The notes: generated by a model from the sequence alone, not told the origin. Counted from the first letter of the stretch, positions 22,269-34,244 are shown. The stretch: DNA of 64,000 nucleotides from Deroplatys truncata (GCA_030765065.1 CM060986.1:78919573-78983572), one strand, 5' to 3'. Numbers and translations are program-made.

Positions 22269-22972
22269 TCTGATGTGTTACACTCACATGACTTTCTCTA
22301 CTCTTGTACAATCTAATTTTACAAACGCCTATTCTCCATATGCTTCATGTTAATCGAGATATCGAGATGTCAATCTTATTGGTAATTTTCTTGTAGATGC
22401 AAGGGAAATATGGTAGCTTTTAAGCGATAGTCAAATATTTTAACGCTGGTTGCTATGTGGCGCATTCCATTCTCTTTGCATGTCCAGGACATAAAAAAAA
22501 AATGAATAACGCGTTTGAGAAAAAGTATAAGTATTGGAAAATTTAAGGAAATAACAAGCAATATCTCGAAAACGGTTCACTCAACAAAAGAAATGTATAT
22601 GACATAAGTTGTGTATTTTAACGCGATCTACATTATTTGTGTAGTAAAATTTTGTCTATCTCTTATGGTTTACCAGTTATGTAAAAGTCGTTCACAATGA
22701 AGAATACTTTTGGAGACATTCCCAGAAAATTAGAGATATACATTTCATTTCTCATGACATTATGTTAAACATATGATATTTTCATCAAAATCGTTAGAGC
22801 CATTTTTGAGAAAATTAAAATTTTCGAAAAATCTTCCATGTAAAGGGTAGTCTGGGGTGGGGGGATTTTCTTGAAAACCTTCGTGTCGCATCTCTGGAAG
22901 ATACTGAACCTAAATACCAAGTTTGGTGCTTATCCGACTGTTCGTTTTTGAGTTATGCTGTTCACAGACACA

Positions 22973-23027
<55 letters not shown>

Positions 23028-23151
23028 CCAAAAATGCTTTTTTTGGTTTCAGGAGGTCTCAAAACATGTATTTCCGGCGAAATCTCGGTATCGAATTTTT
23101 GGGTGGAATGCAATACTTCCCCTACTTACTATACGTAGTAGAGAAAGTAAA
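22269..23151 (+). mobile_element. GTAGAGAAAG-family element, full length, young
   Basis: An ~883-bp copy inserted at the 3' end of the P-type transposon. It starts TCTGATGTGTTACACTCACA after an A-run, continues GACTTTCTCTACTC, and ends CTATACGTAGTAGAGAAAGT. Hairpins: ATGTG/CACAT at the start and TACTA/TAGTA near the end. It holds a (CA)n tract at 22976-23023. Very similar to 48864-49744 and 62068-62947. Open frames across the (CA)n are repeat artefacts. Confidence 0.85.
22976..23023 (+). repeat. (CA)n microsatellite inside GTAGAGAAAG-family element
   Basis: An almost pure (CA)n tract. It occupies the same position as the interrupted CA/CAGACA tracts at 49552-49610 and 62760-62815, so it is part of the element. 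Confidence 0.95.
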
Positions 23152-23453
23152 AAACTGACCAGTGTATGAATTCTTAAGAGCATTTTGTGCTTGCCATGAG
23201 GAAGGAAACAATACTTTCAGTATTTTTATTATATTTACAAGGAATAATTTGTGTATTAAAAGCCACTTTTTTCTGTAACATGAATTATTGCATATATTTT
23301 ATAATGAACACACTGAGGCTATCTGACTTTGGTTTCACATCATATATTTCAGTAATTTTACTCTTTTTACTAAACTAGTAAGTATGTGGCAAGCTTTAAT
23401 ATATTACTAGTAGTAGCATTAGCAGATTTAGTGGATGGACAGTTAGCTTTTCC
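23152..23453. other. Unassigned A+T-rich spacer
   Basis: Sequence between the GTAGAGAAAG-family element and the truncated mariner. No motif is recognised. It could hold the lost tail of the P-type element, but no similarity is visible. Confidence 0.4.
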
Positions 23454-24132
23454 TGTAATAAAGCCAAGCTTTTGCGTCGATTCAGAACCATGGATGAAAC
23501 ATGGGTCCATCACTTCACATCTGAGACGAAGGAACAGTCAAAACAGTGGATTGGGAGGGGAGAATCAACTCCAAAGAAGGCAAAGACAGTTCCATCTGCA
23601 GACAAGGTCATGGCGTCAGTTTCTTGGGATTCACATGGGATAATTTCCATTGATTATCTTCAAAAAGGAAAAGCAATCAATGGTGAATATTAAGCGAACT
23701 TATTGCAACGTTTGAATGATGAAATCAAGCAAAAACGGCCGCGTTTAGGAAAAAGAAAGTATTGTTTCATCAAGACAATGCACCAGTTCACACATCCATT
23801 ATCGCCATGGCCAAAATCAATGAGTTAAAGTTCGAATTGCTTCCTCATACACCCTATTCGCCAGGCTTAGCCCCCTCTGATTATTTTGTTTCCAAAGTTC
23901 AAGAAATAGCTTGGTGGTAAAAGATTTGCCAACAATGAAGAGGTGGAGTCTGCAATTGATGGCTATTTTGCAGAACTCGGCGGTTCTCACTATAAGCAGG
24001 GTATCGAAGCTATTGAACATCGCTGGGGAAAGCGTATCAAGCTGAAAGGAGACTATGTAGAGAAATAAAGATGTTTTTTTCTCAAAATTTGTGTTTTCTT
24101 TGTTAGGTCGGTTACTCCTGGGACAGCCCTCG
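23454..24132 (+). mobile_element. mariner element, lineage A, 5'-truncated
   Basis: Plus-strand translation shows FRTMDETWVHHFTSETKEQS, ESTPKKAKTVPSADKVM, SWDSHGIISIDYLQKG, then FHQDNAPVHTS-like, LPHTPYSPGLAPSDYF-like and RWGKRIKLKGDYVEK-like pieces. These are the DD34D core (VDETW; WDSxG; APSDYF) and C-terminus, with frame breaks. The 3' end is intact: CAGCCCTCG then TA at 24133-24134. The element begins inside the coding region, so the 5' end and HTH domain are missing. Same lineage as 27410-28582 and 44976-46247. Confidence 0.85.
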
Positions 24133-24134
24133 TA

Positions 24135-24755
24135 CGTCACAAGTAAGCAGTGTATTATAACGTGGTCGACCAAAAAAATGCATATTGCATGAAAATCGTG
24201 TACTCTATATTGATGGGGACATTTTTGATTTCAGGATTCCTTGTCTCAGAGTGAAGAGTTAAAACGCAAGCTCCTAATGACGACTTTTGGCACAATTTCT
24301 TACTACCCTTATATTTTATTTCCCCTTTGTAGCAATAATGGTAGAAAGACGTTTCTTTGACAAGACATAATGACAGTGCTAGCAGCTAACATTCTTAACG
24401 AGGTTACAAAGAAAGAATTACAAGAGTACTTTGACAAGCGTGCATGAAAATTGGCAAGATGGTGCAAATAGAGGTTGAAGAATCTCCAGCTGCAACATCG
24501 AGGTGGACTGCTGCTTCATTGTAAACTATTCATAAAGGCCTCATTAAGGCCACATGCGAATTGTGTCTGCGGACTGTTCCGTGATTTAAAATTAGCTTTC
24601 ATTTTACAATGTATTAAAACTGTTGTATTATAATGGTCCGGAAGCTCCAAACGTAGAAACTGTGCATCGATTTGACAGTTGAGGCAATATTAGCGCTCTT
24701 GGTGGCTAGCTACTAGATCATCTCAGCAGACGACAAAATATATACCTATCTATTT
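24135..24755. other. Unassigned spacer
   Basis: No family recognised. A short frame around 24390-24470 (ANILNEVTKKELQEYFDKR) has a coding look but is too short to place. Confidence 0.3.
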
Positions 24756-25618
24756 TATTTTTTACTTTCTCTACCACGTACATACGAGTAGTAGGTAGAG
24801 AAGGTATTGCATTCCACCCAAAAATTCGAAACCGAGATTTCACCGGAAACAGATGTTTTGAGAACCCCTGAATTAAAAAAAAAAGTGTTTTTAGAAAAAA
24901 GCCTGCGAGTGTGAACAGCATAACTCAAAAACGAAATGTCGGATAAACACTAAACTTGGCATTTAGGTTCAGTACCTTCCAAAGATGCTACACGAAGATT
25001 TTCAAGAAAATCTCCCCACCGCAGACTACCCTCACATGGAAGATTTTTCGAAATTTTTGTTTGTCTAAAAAATGGGTAACGATTTTTATTAATACACCGT
25101 ATATTAAAGATATTTAATTCCAAATAAAATGTATATCTTGAATTTTCTGGGAATAGCTGGTGAAACACACTTCAGTTGGAAGAAATGTTGTATAATCTTA
25201 ACTGGTAAACCTTAAGCATAGACCAAAACGTACTACATACAAGAAAGTAGATCTCGTTAAAACACGCAATTTATTTGAAATAAGTTTTGTTGTGGCATAA
25301 GCCGTTTAGAGATATCGTTATTAAATGTTCGAATTGTTCGTTTTCTGGTCATTCTGTTAAGTCCTGTCAACATTCATTTGTTTCTGCGATTGCATGGAAA
25401 CAGTATGGAATTTTAAGACCAGCGTATAGCGTCCATTTCTTAAACATTTGACTATCGATGTTCCCTTTGTATCTATAATGAAATGCGTAATACAGCTGTT
25501 TCTGCAAAAGCTCATTTGGATTAAAATGTAGTAGACAGAAAAATAGACTTTAGTAAGAATAGTTCGTATACCTACTGATAAACGACAGAGGATAGAGAAA
25601 GTCATCTGTATACATCAC
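24756..25618 (-). mobile_element. GTAGAGAAAG-family element, near full length
   Basis: A reverse copy from TTTTACTTTCTCTACCAC to GGATAGAGAAAGTCATCTG. It keeps GAACAGCATAACTCAAAAAC, the ACCTTCCAAAGATG block and CTTGAATTTTCTGGGAATAG. It lacks an expanded CA tract, having only a short GTGTG remnant near 24909. This shows that the microsatellite varies while the rest is conserved. Confidence 0.8.
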
Positions 25619-25905
25619 CTTTTGTTTTTTACAATTACCTTCCTTCCGTTACGTAAATATTATAGAGCATATTTGGTTTAATATTTTAATGAAGTATAAT
25701 AAACTCCACCAAAGCATGAAAAATAATACCAACAATTCCGTGAACAATTGATTTCACAACTGGGTCATTAATACTTGTACCTACCTTCTAATGTAAACAG
25801 AATTTCTTATGAACCCATCTTACCGGATCTTTCCAAAATCCGGAGGGACCTGTTTTTCTTACTGTTACTATAATTAACAGCACTACATAGTCTCCTTCTT
25901 GTCCC

Positions 25906-25937
<32 letters not shown>

Positions 25938-27409
25938 GTTATTCATAAGAATGTTTCACATAACAAAACTGTATTTTTATCTCAAACAACGAATAAACAC
26001 AGCTGTTTGGTTGGTTAAAACCATTCCGATAGTAGCTGGCCGCCTGTAATCGCACAGCTGCTAGTCTCCCCCCCCCCCCCAAAAAAAATCTCAAGCTTCG
26101 GGACTGTATTGTAGACTGTGACTGTATTGGATAAAGCAACTCTGCTGACAATGATTCTTAGAAATGTGTCGAAGTAGTTTTCTCCACTTCCAAACCTGAA
26201 TAGAGTGCAACTTTTCCTTCCTTTAACACATGACATTTTTAAAACACTCTCTTACAATCATACTGAATTCTGAAGAAACGTTTCTGGTGAAGTCTCAAAG
26301 CATCAATTTCTCCGATATTGATTAAGCTTTGAACTGTTTTAACCGCAGTTTCATACACTTGCTGAAGGGTACAACACGAAGGTATTCCAATTAATGTACC
26401 TACATACATTTATTTGTTACATTGTTTTGAACTCAAGTCTCTAATAATATAAATAAATGTGCAAAAAAAAGTGTAAAACATTGGATTTCGTTGTAGAACA
26501 TATACTCGCAAGAAAATTAATTCGGGTATCTATTCGCGAAAGAAAAAACTCTTGGTAAACTAAATGTGCTGTATTTCTTGTTTTTTTCTTCTGGAGAATG
26601 AAAATTCACATATCTAGAACTAGACACACGTTTTCTCCATATTCTTTCTGGAAATTGGTTATTTGACACCACGTAATGCCTTGCACTGCAGAGTTTTAAA
26701 CCTAAACTACGTTTTCCCAAAACAGCAGACTTTGTACCACGATGCAGAGAAAGTTTTCCAACGAGCCAGGAAGATACACCGGATGAATCACCTAAAACTA
26801 CCACCACAAATATCTCTGGAACAAAAATAAGGCCCTCTGCTACCTTCATGCCTGAAAACCTCGTTTTTTCAATTCCTATCTTTGTTTCAGAGATATTTGT
26901 GTAATATTCATTATTTAACGCTCATAGTAAGCAAAATCAGTGCCTTCTGTGTACTGTCACGGCCTTCGTAATGAATCCGTTCGCTCCATCACAATATCGA
27001 TTTACATCGGCAAGAGTCGTTCATTAGTCAGCTGTTTCTATTAAGATGACCCGGTTTTAACATTTAAATATTTTACGTTTTTAAAATATCAAGTGAATTA
27101 ACGGCACCTAGGTTTCTATATCTATGCAACCCGTAGATTGTTTCGGTGAAAGAAAATGGGCCCTCCGCCTAATACATTTTCTGCAACTACGATTCTTATA
27201 AGCATTTATTTGTGCTTGTATGTAAACAGCATTATTTATTAATTTTATTGCACCTATATGGTTGCGTATATATATGGCACTGATTTGAAATTAGGATAGT
27301 ATAGATCCTGTTGTTGAATATGTCAGCAAAGATGCCTTATGGTTGAGTGGTTTAGCGCTCCATAATTCCGGTGATGTACTCGATTATCCATGGCTCACAA
27401 CTATCCTTA
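25619..27409. other. Unassigned A+T-rich region with a (TTA)n tract
   Basis: Contains a (TTA)n tract at 25908-25937 and a C12/A8 homopolymer pair at 26069-26089. A 110-codon minus-strand frame at 26517-26849 resembles no family I know and has no splice or context support. Otherwise nothing recognised. Confidence 0.45.
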
Positions 27410-28582
27410 TCAACATAGAAAAAAAATCCTTTCAGCTCGACACACTTTTCCCAGCGGTGTTCAATAGCTTCGATGCCCTGTTTATACTGAGAACCACCAA
27501 GTTCTGCAAAATTCCCATTAACTGCAAACTCCAGCTCTTCACTGTTGGCAAATCTTTAGCACCAAGATATTTTTTCACTTTTGGAAATAGAAAATAATCA
27601 GAGGGGGGCTAAATCTGGAGAATAGGGTGCATGAGGAAGCAATTCAAACTTTAACTCATTGTTTTTGGCCAAGGCGATAATGGAAGTGTGAACAAAAGTT
27701 TCTTTTCCACTAAATGCGGCCGTTTTTGCTTGATTTCATCATCAAATGCTGCAATAAGTCTGCATAATACTCGCTATTGATTGATTTTCCTTTTTGAAGA
27801 TAATCAATGAAAATTATTCCACACACATTCCAAAACACTTATGCCATGACCTTGCCTGCAAATGGAGCTGTCTCACCTTCTTTGGAGCCGATTCTCCCCT
27901 TTCAAACCACTGTTTTGACTGTTCCTTCGTCTCAGGTGTGAAGTAATGGATCCATGTTTCATCCATGGTTATGAATCGACACTAAAACTCTGCTTTATTG
28001 CAGCGAAACATCGCCAAACACTCGACTGAAACATCCTCACGACGCTGCTTTTGTTCCATTGTGAGTAAACGCGGCACCCATCTTGCACACAGCTTTCTCA
28101 TGTCTAAATTTTCAGTTAGTGTGCGATGTACAGCACTTTTTGAAATGCCTACGATGTTTGCTAGCTCACGCACTTTCAGTCGACGGTCATCCAATACCAT
28201 GTTGTGGATTTTCTTCACAATTTCTGGCGTGGTCACCTCATTTGGTCGACCACTGCGATGTTCGTCTTGGCAGCTCGCACGGCCTCGCTTAAGCTCTGCC
28301 ACCCAATATTTTACTGTTGTAAACGAAGGAGCAGACTCCCCCAGAGTAGAATCTAGCTCAGCTTTAATATTAGTTGGACTAAGACCTTTCAAATGAAAGT
28401 ATTGTATCACATAACGATGGCCAGTTTTATCCATGTTTACAAATTCGCCGAGTGTGTTCACTATTAATGGCTGCTAAACAACGTAGCATCGTCAAACTTC
28501 AGCTTTATAATGTTGGTACTTTCTACCACAGTCATTTGTTTGAAACAACAACCACTATCGGGTACTTCTGGGACTGCCCTTT
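27410..28582 (-). mobile_element. mariner element, lineage A, one end missing
   Basis: The transposase reads from the right. The minus-strand frame at 28461-27982 contains MDKTGHRYVIQYFHLKGLSP, the HTH-bearing region (FTTVKYWVAELKRGR, EVTTPEIVKKIHNMVLDDR, SKSAVHRTL) and CARWVPRLLTMEQKQRRED. It stops at a TAG where relatives have EFLRRF. Downstream catalytic segments follow in broken frames to the C-terminus near 27420. The right end reads GGACTGCCCT then TTTA, where intact copies have CTCGTA. The left inverted end is absent, because homology starts at the C-terminal stop region. The N-terminal DNA-binding part is the best preserved in the window for this lineage. Confidence 0.85.
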
Positions 28583-29054
28583 TAGTACATGTATTTAATG
28601 CTGTAGGAAAATGTGTGTATTTTATGTTAATTCTTTCTCAAATGAACGCAGTAGAGCACCATAAATATTTAATTCTTTCTGATCTACAAGTAGGTTAAAC
28701 TTAAGTTTGACTTTCATACAATACATAATCCTCACTCTAAATAAGATAAAGAAAAAAAAAGGGAGAGGGATGACGTTACCACTTAGTTATTTAGCAACTG
28801 ATTAATAGGGACGGGATTTTAATGCAAACTCATATTTTTTCTCTCTGCTATCATAAAGTATACTCATTCGGTATGTGAGGTAATTACTATATTTCCCACA
28901 ATTTAAGCAGTATTTTAAGTTGCATATAATACATTTTTGCCTATTTTGTTGATGAACATAATATTTCAGCAGTTTGCAAATTATGCTACATAGTTGCTTG
29001 TTTTACATGTATGTTTTGTAAATATATTTCTACTTTATTCATTTTATCTTTATA
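28583..29054. other. A+T-rich spacer
   Basis: Nothing recognised. It contains an A9 run and GGGAGAGGGATG near 28750-28770. Confidence 0.5.
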
Positions 29055-30126
29055 CGAGGGCGAAACTGAAAATTTTTAGAAAATCAAAATAGGAGTAATT
29101 TGAAAAAATTTAAATGATTCTATTGTTTTTTAAAATATTTATTTTTTAACATCAATACATTTTTGCATTCGATGAAACAGTCCTTAAAGCAATAATGCCA
29201 CTCTTCCCAAGGCACTTCAGAAACCCGATTTTTATAATTGGGCAGAATTCCTTTTTTTTTTTTTTAGCGAGAAACGATTTTTGGAAAATTTTACTTATTT
29301 TTTTATTAATTAATTTTTTTGTGGAAATTCTTATATTGATACAATAGCTAATTTATATTTTAATTATCTTATATATATTAATTATTGAATATTTTATGTG
29401 TTTATCTGATAATGAAAAATTGATTCCAAGCATTTTATCTTTAATTTTTGGAAATAAAAAGAAATTACAAGGTGCTAGGTCAGGGTTGTATGGTGGAGGG
29501 TCCATTGTGCAGACCTTTAAGGCTCAGATACCAAGTTAGTTTTGCTGTATGCGAAGATGCGTTGTCATGATGTAACATTATTTTTCCTTTAGGGCGTTTT
29601 TTCACGAACTTTTTCAAACATTTGCGGCAAACAGATACTTGTGTATCAATCGGCAGTAACGGTACGCCTATCTTCTAATGCTATAGTAGCAATAAGGCCC
29701 GCTTTAAGGGGGGGGAAGCTAGCAACCATTTTTTTTTTACCAGCACTGCGAGTCCGTCGGAATTTTGTAGGTTTTGGTTCTGTTCGAAAGACCCATTGAG
29801 CCGATTTGACTTTTCTTTTCAGGATCATTGCAATAAATACAAGATTCATCACCAGTAACGATATTCCAAACCAAATTTGAAGTGCCGCCTTGGAATTTTT
29901 CCAGAGTTTTTCTGCACCAATCAATGAGTTGTTTTTGATCGGAGTCAGTATATGTGCAATCCAACGACAACAAAGTTTTCTCACGTCTAACGTTGATGTA
30001 AAGTGTTTTTGTCTGACTTGTACCAATGCCCAATGTCGCCCGAATAAATTCATAAGATGTCCATTGATCTTCAAGCATTTCTCGAACAGCGGCAATATTT
30101 TCATTAGTAACAGTAATTCTTAGGCA
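29055..30126 (-). mobile_element. mariner element, lineage E, N-terminus lost at a SINE junction
   Basis: The left end begins CGAGGGCGAAACTGAAAATT after TA at 29053-29054. Minus-strand translation shows LEKFQGGTSNLVWNIVTGDE then SCIYCNDPEKKSQ, with the first catalytic Asp in TGDES, followed by the KPTKFRRTRSAGKKKMV segment. The second catalytic region and the C-terminus are heavily decayed by T-rich tracts. The expected right end is missing, because the sequence switches at 30127 into a SINE head. TGDESWIYxYDPExKxQS is characteristic of a mariner lineage different from A and B. Confidence 0.8.
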
Positions 30127-30411
30127 GTCGTCCTCGTAGTGTAGTGGTTACTATGCTAGCCTCTAGTTCCCAAGGTCGCGGGTTCAAACCCGGAGGAGGG
30201 TGATGGATTTTTTTTTCGGGCGTAAAAATCTGCATGGCTTCCTTCGGAAGGGAAGTATAACCGGTGGTCCCGTGTCGTAGATTTACGGCACGTAAAAGAA
30301 CTTCCAGCCTGATAGAGACCATTGAGCAAAATTATCGGTCTTTCACGCCCAATATAGAATGGGACCCTAAGAACCACAACAGTAAAAGAGCATTCATAAA
30401 TAAAACTCTTC
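30127..30411 (+). repeat. tRNA-derived SINE, family S1
   Basis: The head GTCGTCCTCGTAGTGTAGTG has box A. Box B is GGGTTCAAACCCGG at about 30180. The body carries the words CGGGCGTAAAAATCTGCATG, CCGTGTCGTAGATTTACGGC and ACGTAAAAGAAC, and the 3' end is CATAAATAAAACTC. Two more copies lie at 32547-32801 (+) and 43371-43654 (-). Ends shared by three copies make the boundaries firm. Confidence 0.88.
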
Positions 30412-30699
30412 TGACTTCTTTCATTGGCTACAACAGAGTTCGTTGCTACTCCGACTGCATCCAGTAAGAATCCATTCATATCTAACCAATCAAAGCCACC
30501 AGAATATCTTCCCCACGTGGAGTAAATCACGTGGTAGCAGTTGGTTCCGCTTTACTGCTGTGAACACCTTAGGTGCGATGTCAGTCTAATTATAAAATGG
30601 ACTATACAAGCAGCTGTAAAAGTTTATAAAATCGCTCGTACATTACAGATATATGAATTGTTCTGAAGAATCCAATAAAAGATTTGATAATTTATAATC
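30412..30699. other. Unassigned spacer
   Basis: Nothing recognised between the SINE and the next GTAGAGAAAG-family copy. Confidence 0.4.
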
Positions 30700-31494
30700 A
30701 TATGACTTTCTCTACCCACTATCGTTTATTTTTATATAGTTTCTTCAAACTATTCTTACAAAAGCTTGCTTTCCTATTAACATGTTAATCGAGAAAAACG
30801 TTTGCAGGTTGTAGGCACACATTTCGTTATAGGCACAAGGGGGATATTTAAACTCGGGTTCCTATACGCTGGCCTTCAAACTCTATAGTTCTTCCATGAT
30901 ATCTTAAGAAACTGAATAGTGACACCACTTAAAATTACACAATACAGAAAAATTTAAACAATAAGCCGATATCTCGAAAATGGCTGATGCCACAAAAAAG
31001 GTTATTTAAAATAAATCGTGAGTTTGAAAAAAATCTACATTTTTGGTGTAGTATATTTTTATATATATTTGGTTTGCCCGTTACATAAAATTATAAAAAA
31101 TTCTGAATGAGGACTTCACAGGCTATTCGCAGAGAATTATCAAGATATAAATTTTGTAGAGCCATTTTTGAGAAAATAAACAAAAAAAAATCAAACATTT
31201 TTGCACGTAAAGGGTACTTTGAAGTTGCGGGACTTTCTTGTAAATCTTCGTGTCCCACCTTTGGAAGATACCGAATTTAAATAACAGGTTTGGTATTCAT
31301 CCCGCTTTTCGTTTTTGAGTTATGTTGTTCACACACACAGGCGCGCATGCTGACATTTTTCTAGAATTTTTTTATTCATGGGACTCAAAACATGTATTTC
31401 CGGTGAAATCTCGGTATCGACTTTTTGGGTGGAATGCAATACTTTCTCTCTACCAGCTATAATGTGGGCAGGTACATGCTAGAGAAAGTTAAAA
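30700..31494 (+). mobile_element. GTAGAGAAAG-family element, near full length, older
   Basis: Begins AATCATATGACTTTCTCTACC and ends TGCTAGAGAAAGTTAAAAAG. Shared blocks are ATATCTCGAAAATGGCTGAT, GCCATTTTTGAGAAAAT, CTTCGTGTCCCACC, GAGTTATGTTGTTCACACAC and CATGTATTTCCGGTGAAATC. It has only about five CA units. Confidence 0.8.
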
Positions 31495-32546
31495 AGGCGC
31501 AATTTCAATCCTTGTGTGACCTAATTTTACATAAATCTAGGAAAACTGCATTTCGTTTCTTTAAAGACTAATGAATTCAAACCTCTATAAATTTATATAA
31601 CTTTCACACATTCATTTGTAGTTTATAAATTAAAGCTTCTACTATGGCCATGCATAATCTTCATAAGCTTTGATTAAAATAGTTACAAAATATAAAAATT
31701 TAAATTGTAAAATTAATATATGAAATGCGTTGAATATTCTATCCATGGTGCTACAGCATGCATAATTATACTGTTCTCAAATGTTAATTAAATTTGGTCA
31801 AAGTATATTTTAATTTAATACGAAAATGTCGTGTTAAGATTAACTTTCTTCTTTTTGTCGAAGCCGAATGCCTGGTGTCACCTTTTGACGTCTCCAATAT
31901 CTGCTGTTGATTTGCTGCCGGCTGCTACAGAAGTTGGCTATGAGATCTTTTTCTCAGGGTATGCGTGGGCGTAGTGAAAGATGTGTGTCCATCAGTTTAA
32001 ATTGACTGAAAAAGTTAATGTGATTTAATACTTAGCTATTGAAGCAAGTTGCCGTTTGAAGATAAAGAATTAAATTGATTATGAATCGTAGCACTGGAAA
32101 CTTAACTGAATGGTTATACCTGCTAACTTCTGCCGTATCAATTTTACGCTTTGAAACAACTGTTTTCACAATAAAAGAAACTTATCAGCGTAACTTGCCG
32201 TGAGTCGCTGAAATGCTTACCGGCAAAACCCTTTGCGGCTACCGTTAAGTAACTGATTACCCAGCGCGTTCTTAAACTCTACGAACTGCCGATCAGCGTA
32301 AAAAACTAAGCCCTTAAGGCTGTACACGAAGAAAAGAAACAAGGACGCTAATTTTAGCAATACACGCTCTTTTATTAATTTAAGTCCAGCCTACTTTAGA
32401 ACTACCCCAACAAGTTCCTACACTATACTTGCCAAATCTTACGCATCTAAAAAACAACTTTTACTACCATATTCTAAGAATTCTATCACTTTCCCAATTT
32501 TCCCGAATTGGCTTACGTGAAGTTTCAGATCTCTTATTTCTTAAAA
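31495..32546. other. A+T-rich spacer
   Basis: Nothing recognised on either strand. A slightly G+C-richer patch at 31860-31990 has no open frame. Confidence 0.5.
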
Positions 32547-32801
32547 GTCGTCCTCCGTGGCGTAGTGGTTACCACTCTAGTTCCCGAGGTCGCGGGTTCA
32601 AACCTGACAGAGGGGGATGGATGTTTTCGGGCATAAAAATCCTTAGCCGGTGATCCCGTGTCGTAGATATAAGGCACGTAAAAGAACCTCAAGCCTGATA
32701 GAGAGGCCTCTGAGCAAAATTACCGTTCTTTCACGTCCAATATGGAATGGGACGCAAGGACTATAGCAGTTAAAGAGCGTCCATAAATAAAACTCAATTT
32801 A
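32547..32801 (+). repeat. tRNA-derived SINE, family S1
   Basis: Head GTCGTCCTCCGTGGCGTAGT; box B GCGGGTTCAAACCTG; then CCGTGTCGTAGATATAAGGC, ACGTAAAAGAACC and the 3' end CATAAATAAAACTCAATTT. It lacks about 30 bases of body (the CTTCCTTCGGAAGG word) found in the 30127 copy. Confidence 0.88.
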
Positions 32802-33474
32802 ATTTTTTATTTCTAACGTCTTGAATTCTAGCTACCTGAACCTTGAGGAATGGGTTTCTTATTAACTTAAGATCACCGGAACGCTTAATTACCTTAGCTG
32901 CTCTACACTTTAATTACTATTCCTGAACCGTATTCTGCCTGGTATTGACTTCCTTATTCACTTACAAAGTTGTAACCCTTCTCCCATTATATATTGATTC
33001 AATATATGGAGATTATGCATTGCAATTATTTATCTATTTTAATATAATTATTTATTTAATTATATCTTCCTGTCAATAATTTCGGTATCATTGTGTTTTT
33101 AGGTACCTTTTATGAAAAATTACGTGACGCATTTGAACTGTGGTTTACTTCTGCATCAAGCAAACTACCAGATAGTATCTGACGACTATACAAAGCTTTA
33201 GTGATCATGTACATGATTTATGCACAGCTGCATTAGATCATCTCAGTAAATAAAACAGCAGAACGACCGTAAAACGTAACAGAAACGTTTCAAGGTAATG
33301 TATGAAGGATACATTTGAGTTTTTTTTTCTGTAAGAATAAAACGAGAGCTCCAAAATTTATGTGCAGAGGATTTGCAGCTTGAGTTGTATTTATTTTGAC
33401 TGTTTCACCATTAAAATTTTAAAATTCAAAGCATAAAATCGCTTTAAAATAATAATAACAAGTCTGATGAATCG
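32802..33474. other. A+T-rich spacer
   Basis: Nothing recognised. Confidence 0.5.
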
Positions 33475-33786
33475 CATTCATATGACTTCCTCTACACACT
33501 TTTCTTTAGGTATAACTTCTGCAAATTAATTTTACAAAAGCTTACTCTTTCATTAATTCGTGTAAATCGAGATAAGCGTTTGTAGAAGTGGTTTCATTAC
33601 ATATTTTGTTTTAGGGGGACATAGGAGGTTGAAGCTATAGTTAACGTTAGATGCATTCACGATATTGTGTCTTAGGATTCACTGAACTCCACTCCCCAAC
33701 ACTGTAAGACCTGCATTTGCAATGAAATCGTGGTATCAAAATTTCTGTTTTGAATGCGCACCTCCCTCTATAGAGAGTAAAACAAC
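33475..33786 (+). repeat. GTAGAGAAAG-family element, internally deleted
   Basis: Keeps the start (CATTCATATGACTTCCTCTA, then GTAAATCGAGATAAGCG) and the end (GAAATCGTGGTATCAAAATT, TCTATAGAGAGTAAAA). The middle, including the CA block, is gone. Termini kept with the inside lost is typical of non-autonomous DNA elements. Confidence 0.6.
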
Positions 33787-34244
33787 AAAAGCGAAGAAGA
33801 TAATACATGTACTGATGATGTTTTCGCGTTGTCAGTCACGTTGCAGTTGCGAAGTCAGCAACTCACGTGCTAATAGCTTTATTTATTCCACTGTCAAGGT
33901 TCAGCAAGCTGTAAAGCCTCGACTGAACCTAAACTCTTCATTTTTTAACAATAGAGTTAAATCTTCCATCGAATGAAAAGCACTGACGCAGCAAAAGTAA
34001 AGTGACAGTGCAGACACGGAGGGTTGACATATCCAGGCTAACATGTTTCAACACATTTTCATTTATTTACATTTAAAACCCTTTAAAATGTGGTTTAACA
34101 ACGGTTGCACTTGCCATAATGGCCGTGGTCTGGTACTGTTTCCGAGAGAAGTCTCAATATATTTATGATTCTTAAACACACAAGACTGCGTATTCGTAAG
34201 GGGACATGCAGAATATATCATTGTGTAGTTTGTTTAAGGGGTTA
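33787..34244. other. Unassigned spacer
   Basis: An 84-codon plus-strand frame (33722-33976) starts within the repeat end and has no recognised motif. Nothing else is seen. Confidence 0.4.

Noticed and set aside
22910-23169. Frames with VCVCVC or HTHTHT runs across the CA tract (also at 49413-49829 and 62653-63204)
   Set aside because: Dinucleotide repeats stay open in several frames at once, and the copies do not conserve a frame outside the tract.
26517-26849. 110-codon minus-strand frame
   Set aside because: No recognisable domain, no splice or promoter context and composition like its surroundings; chance cannot be excluded.
27998-28396. 132-codon plus-strand frame (also 45704-46030)
   Set aside because: Antisense shadow of the mariner lineage A N-terminal region; both copies show the same shadow.
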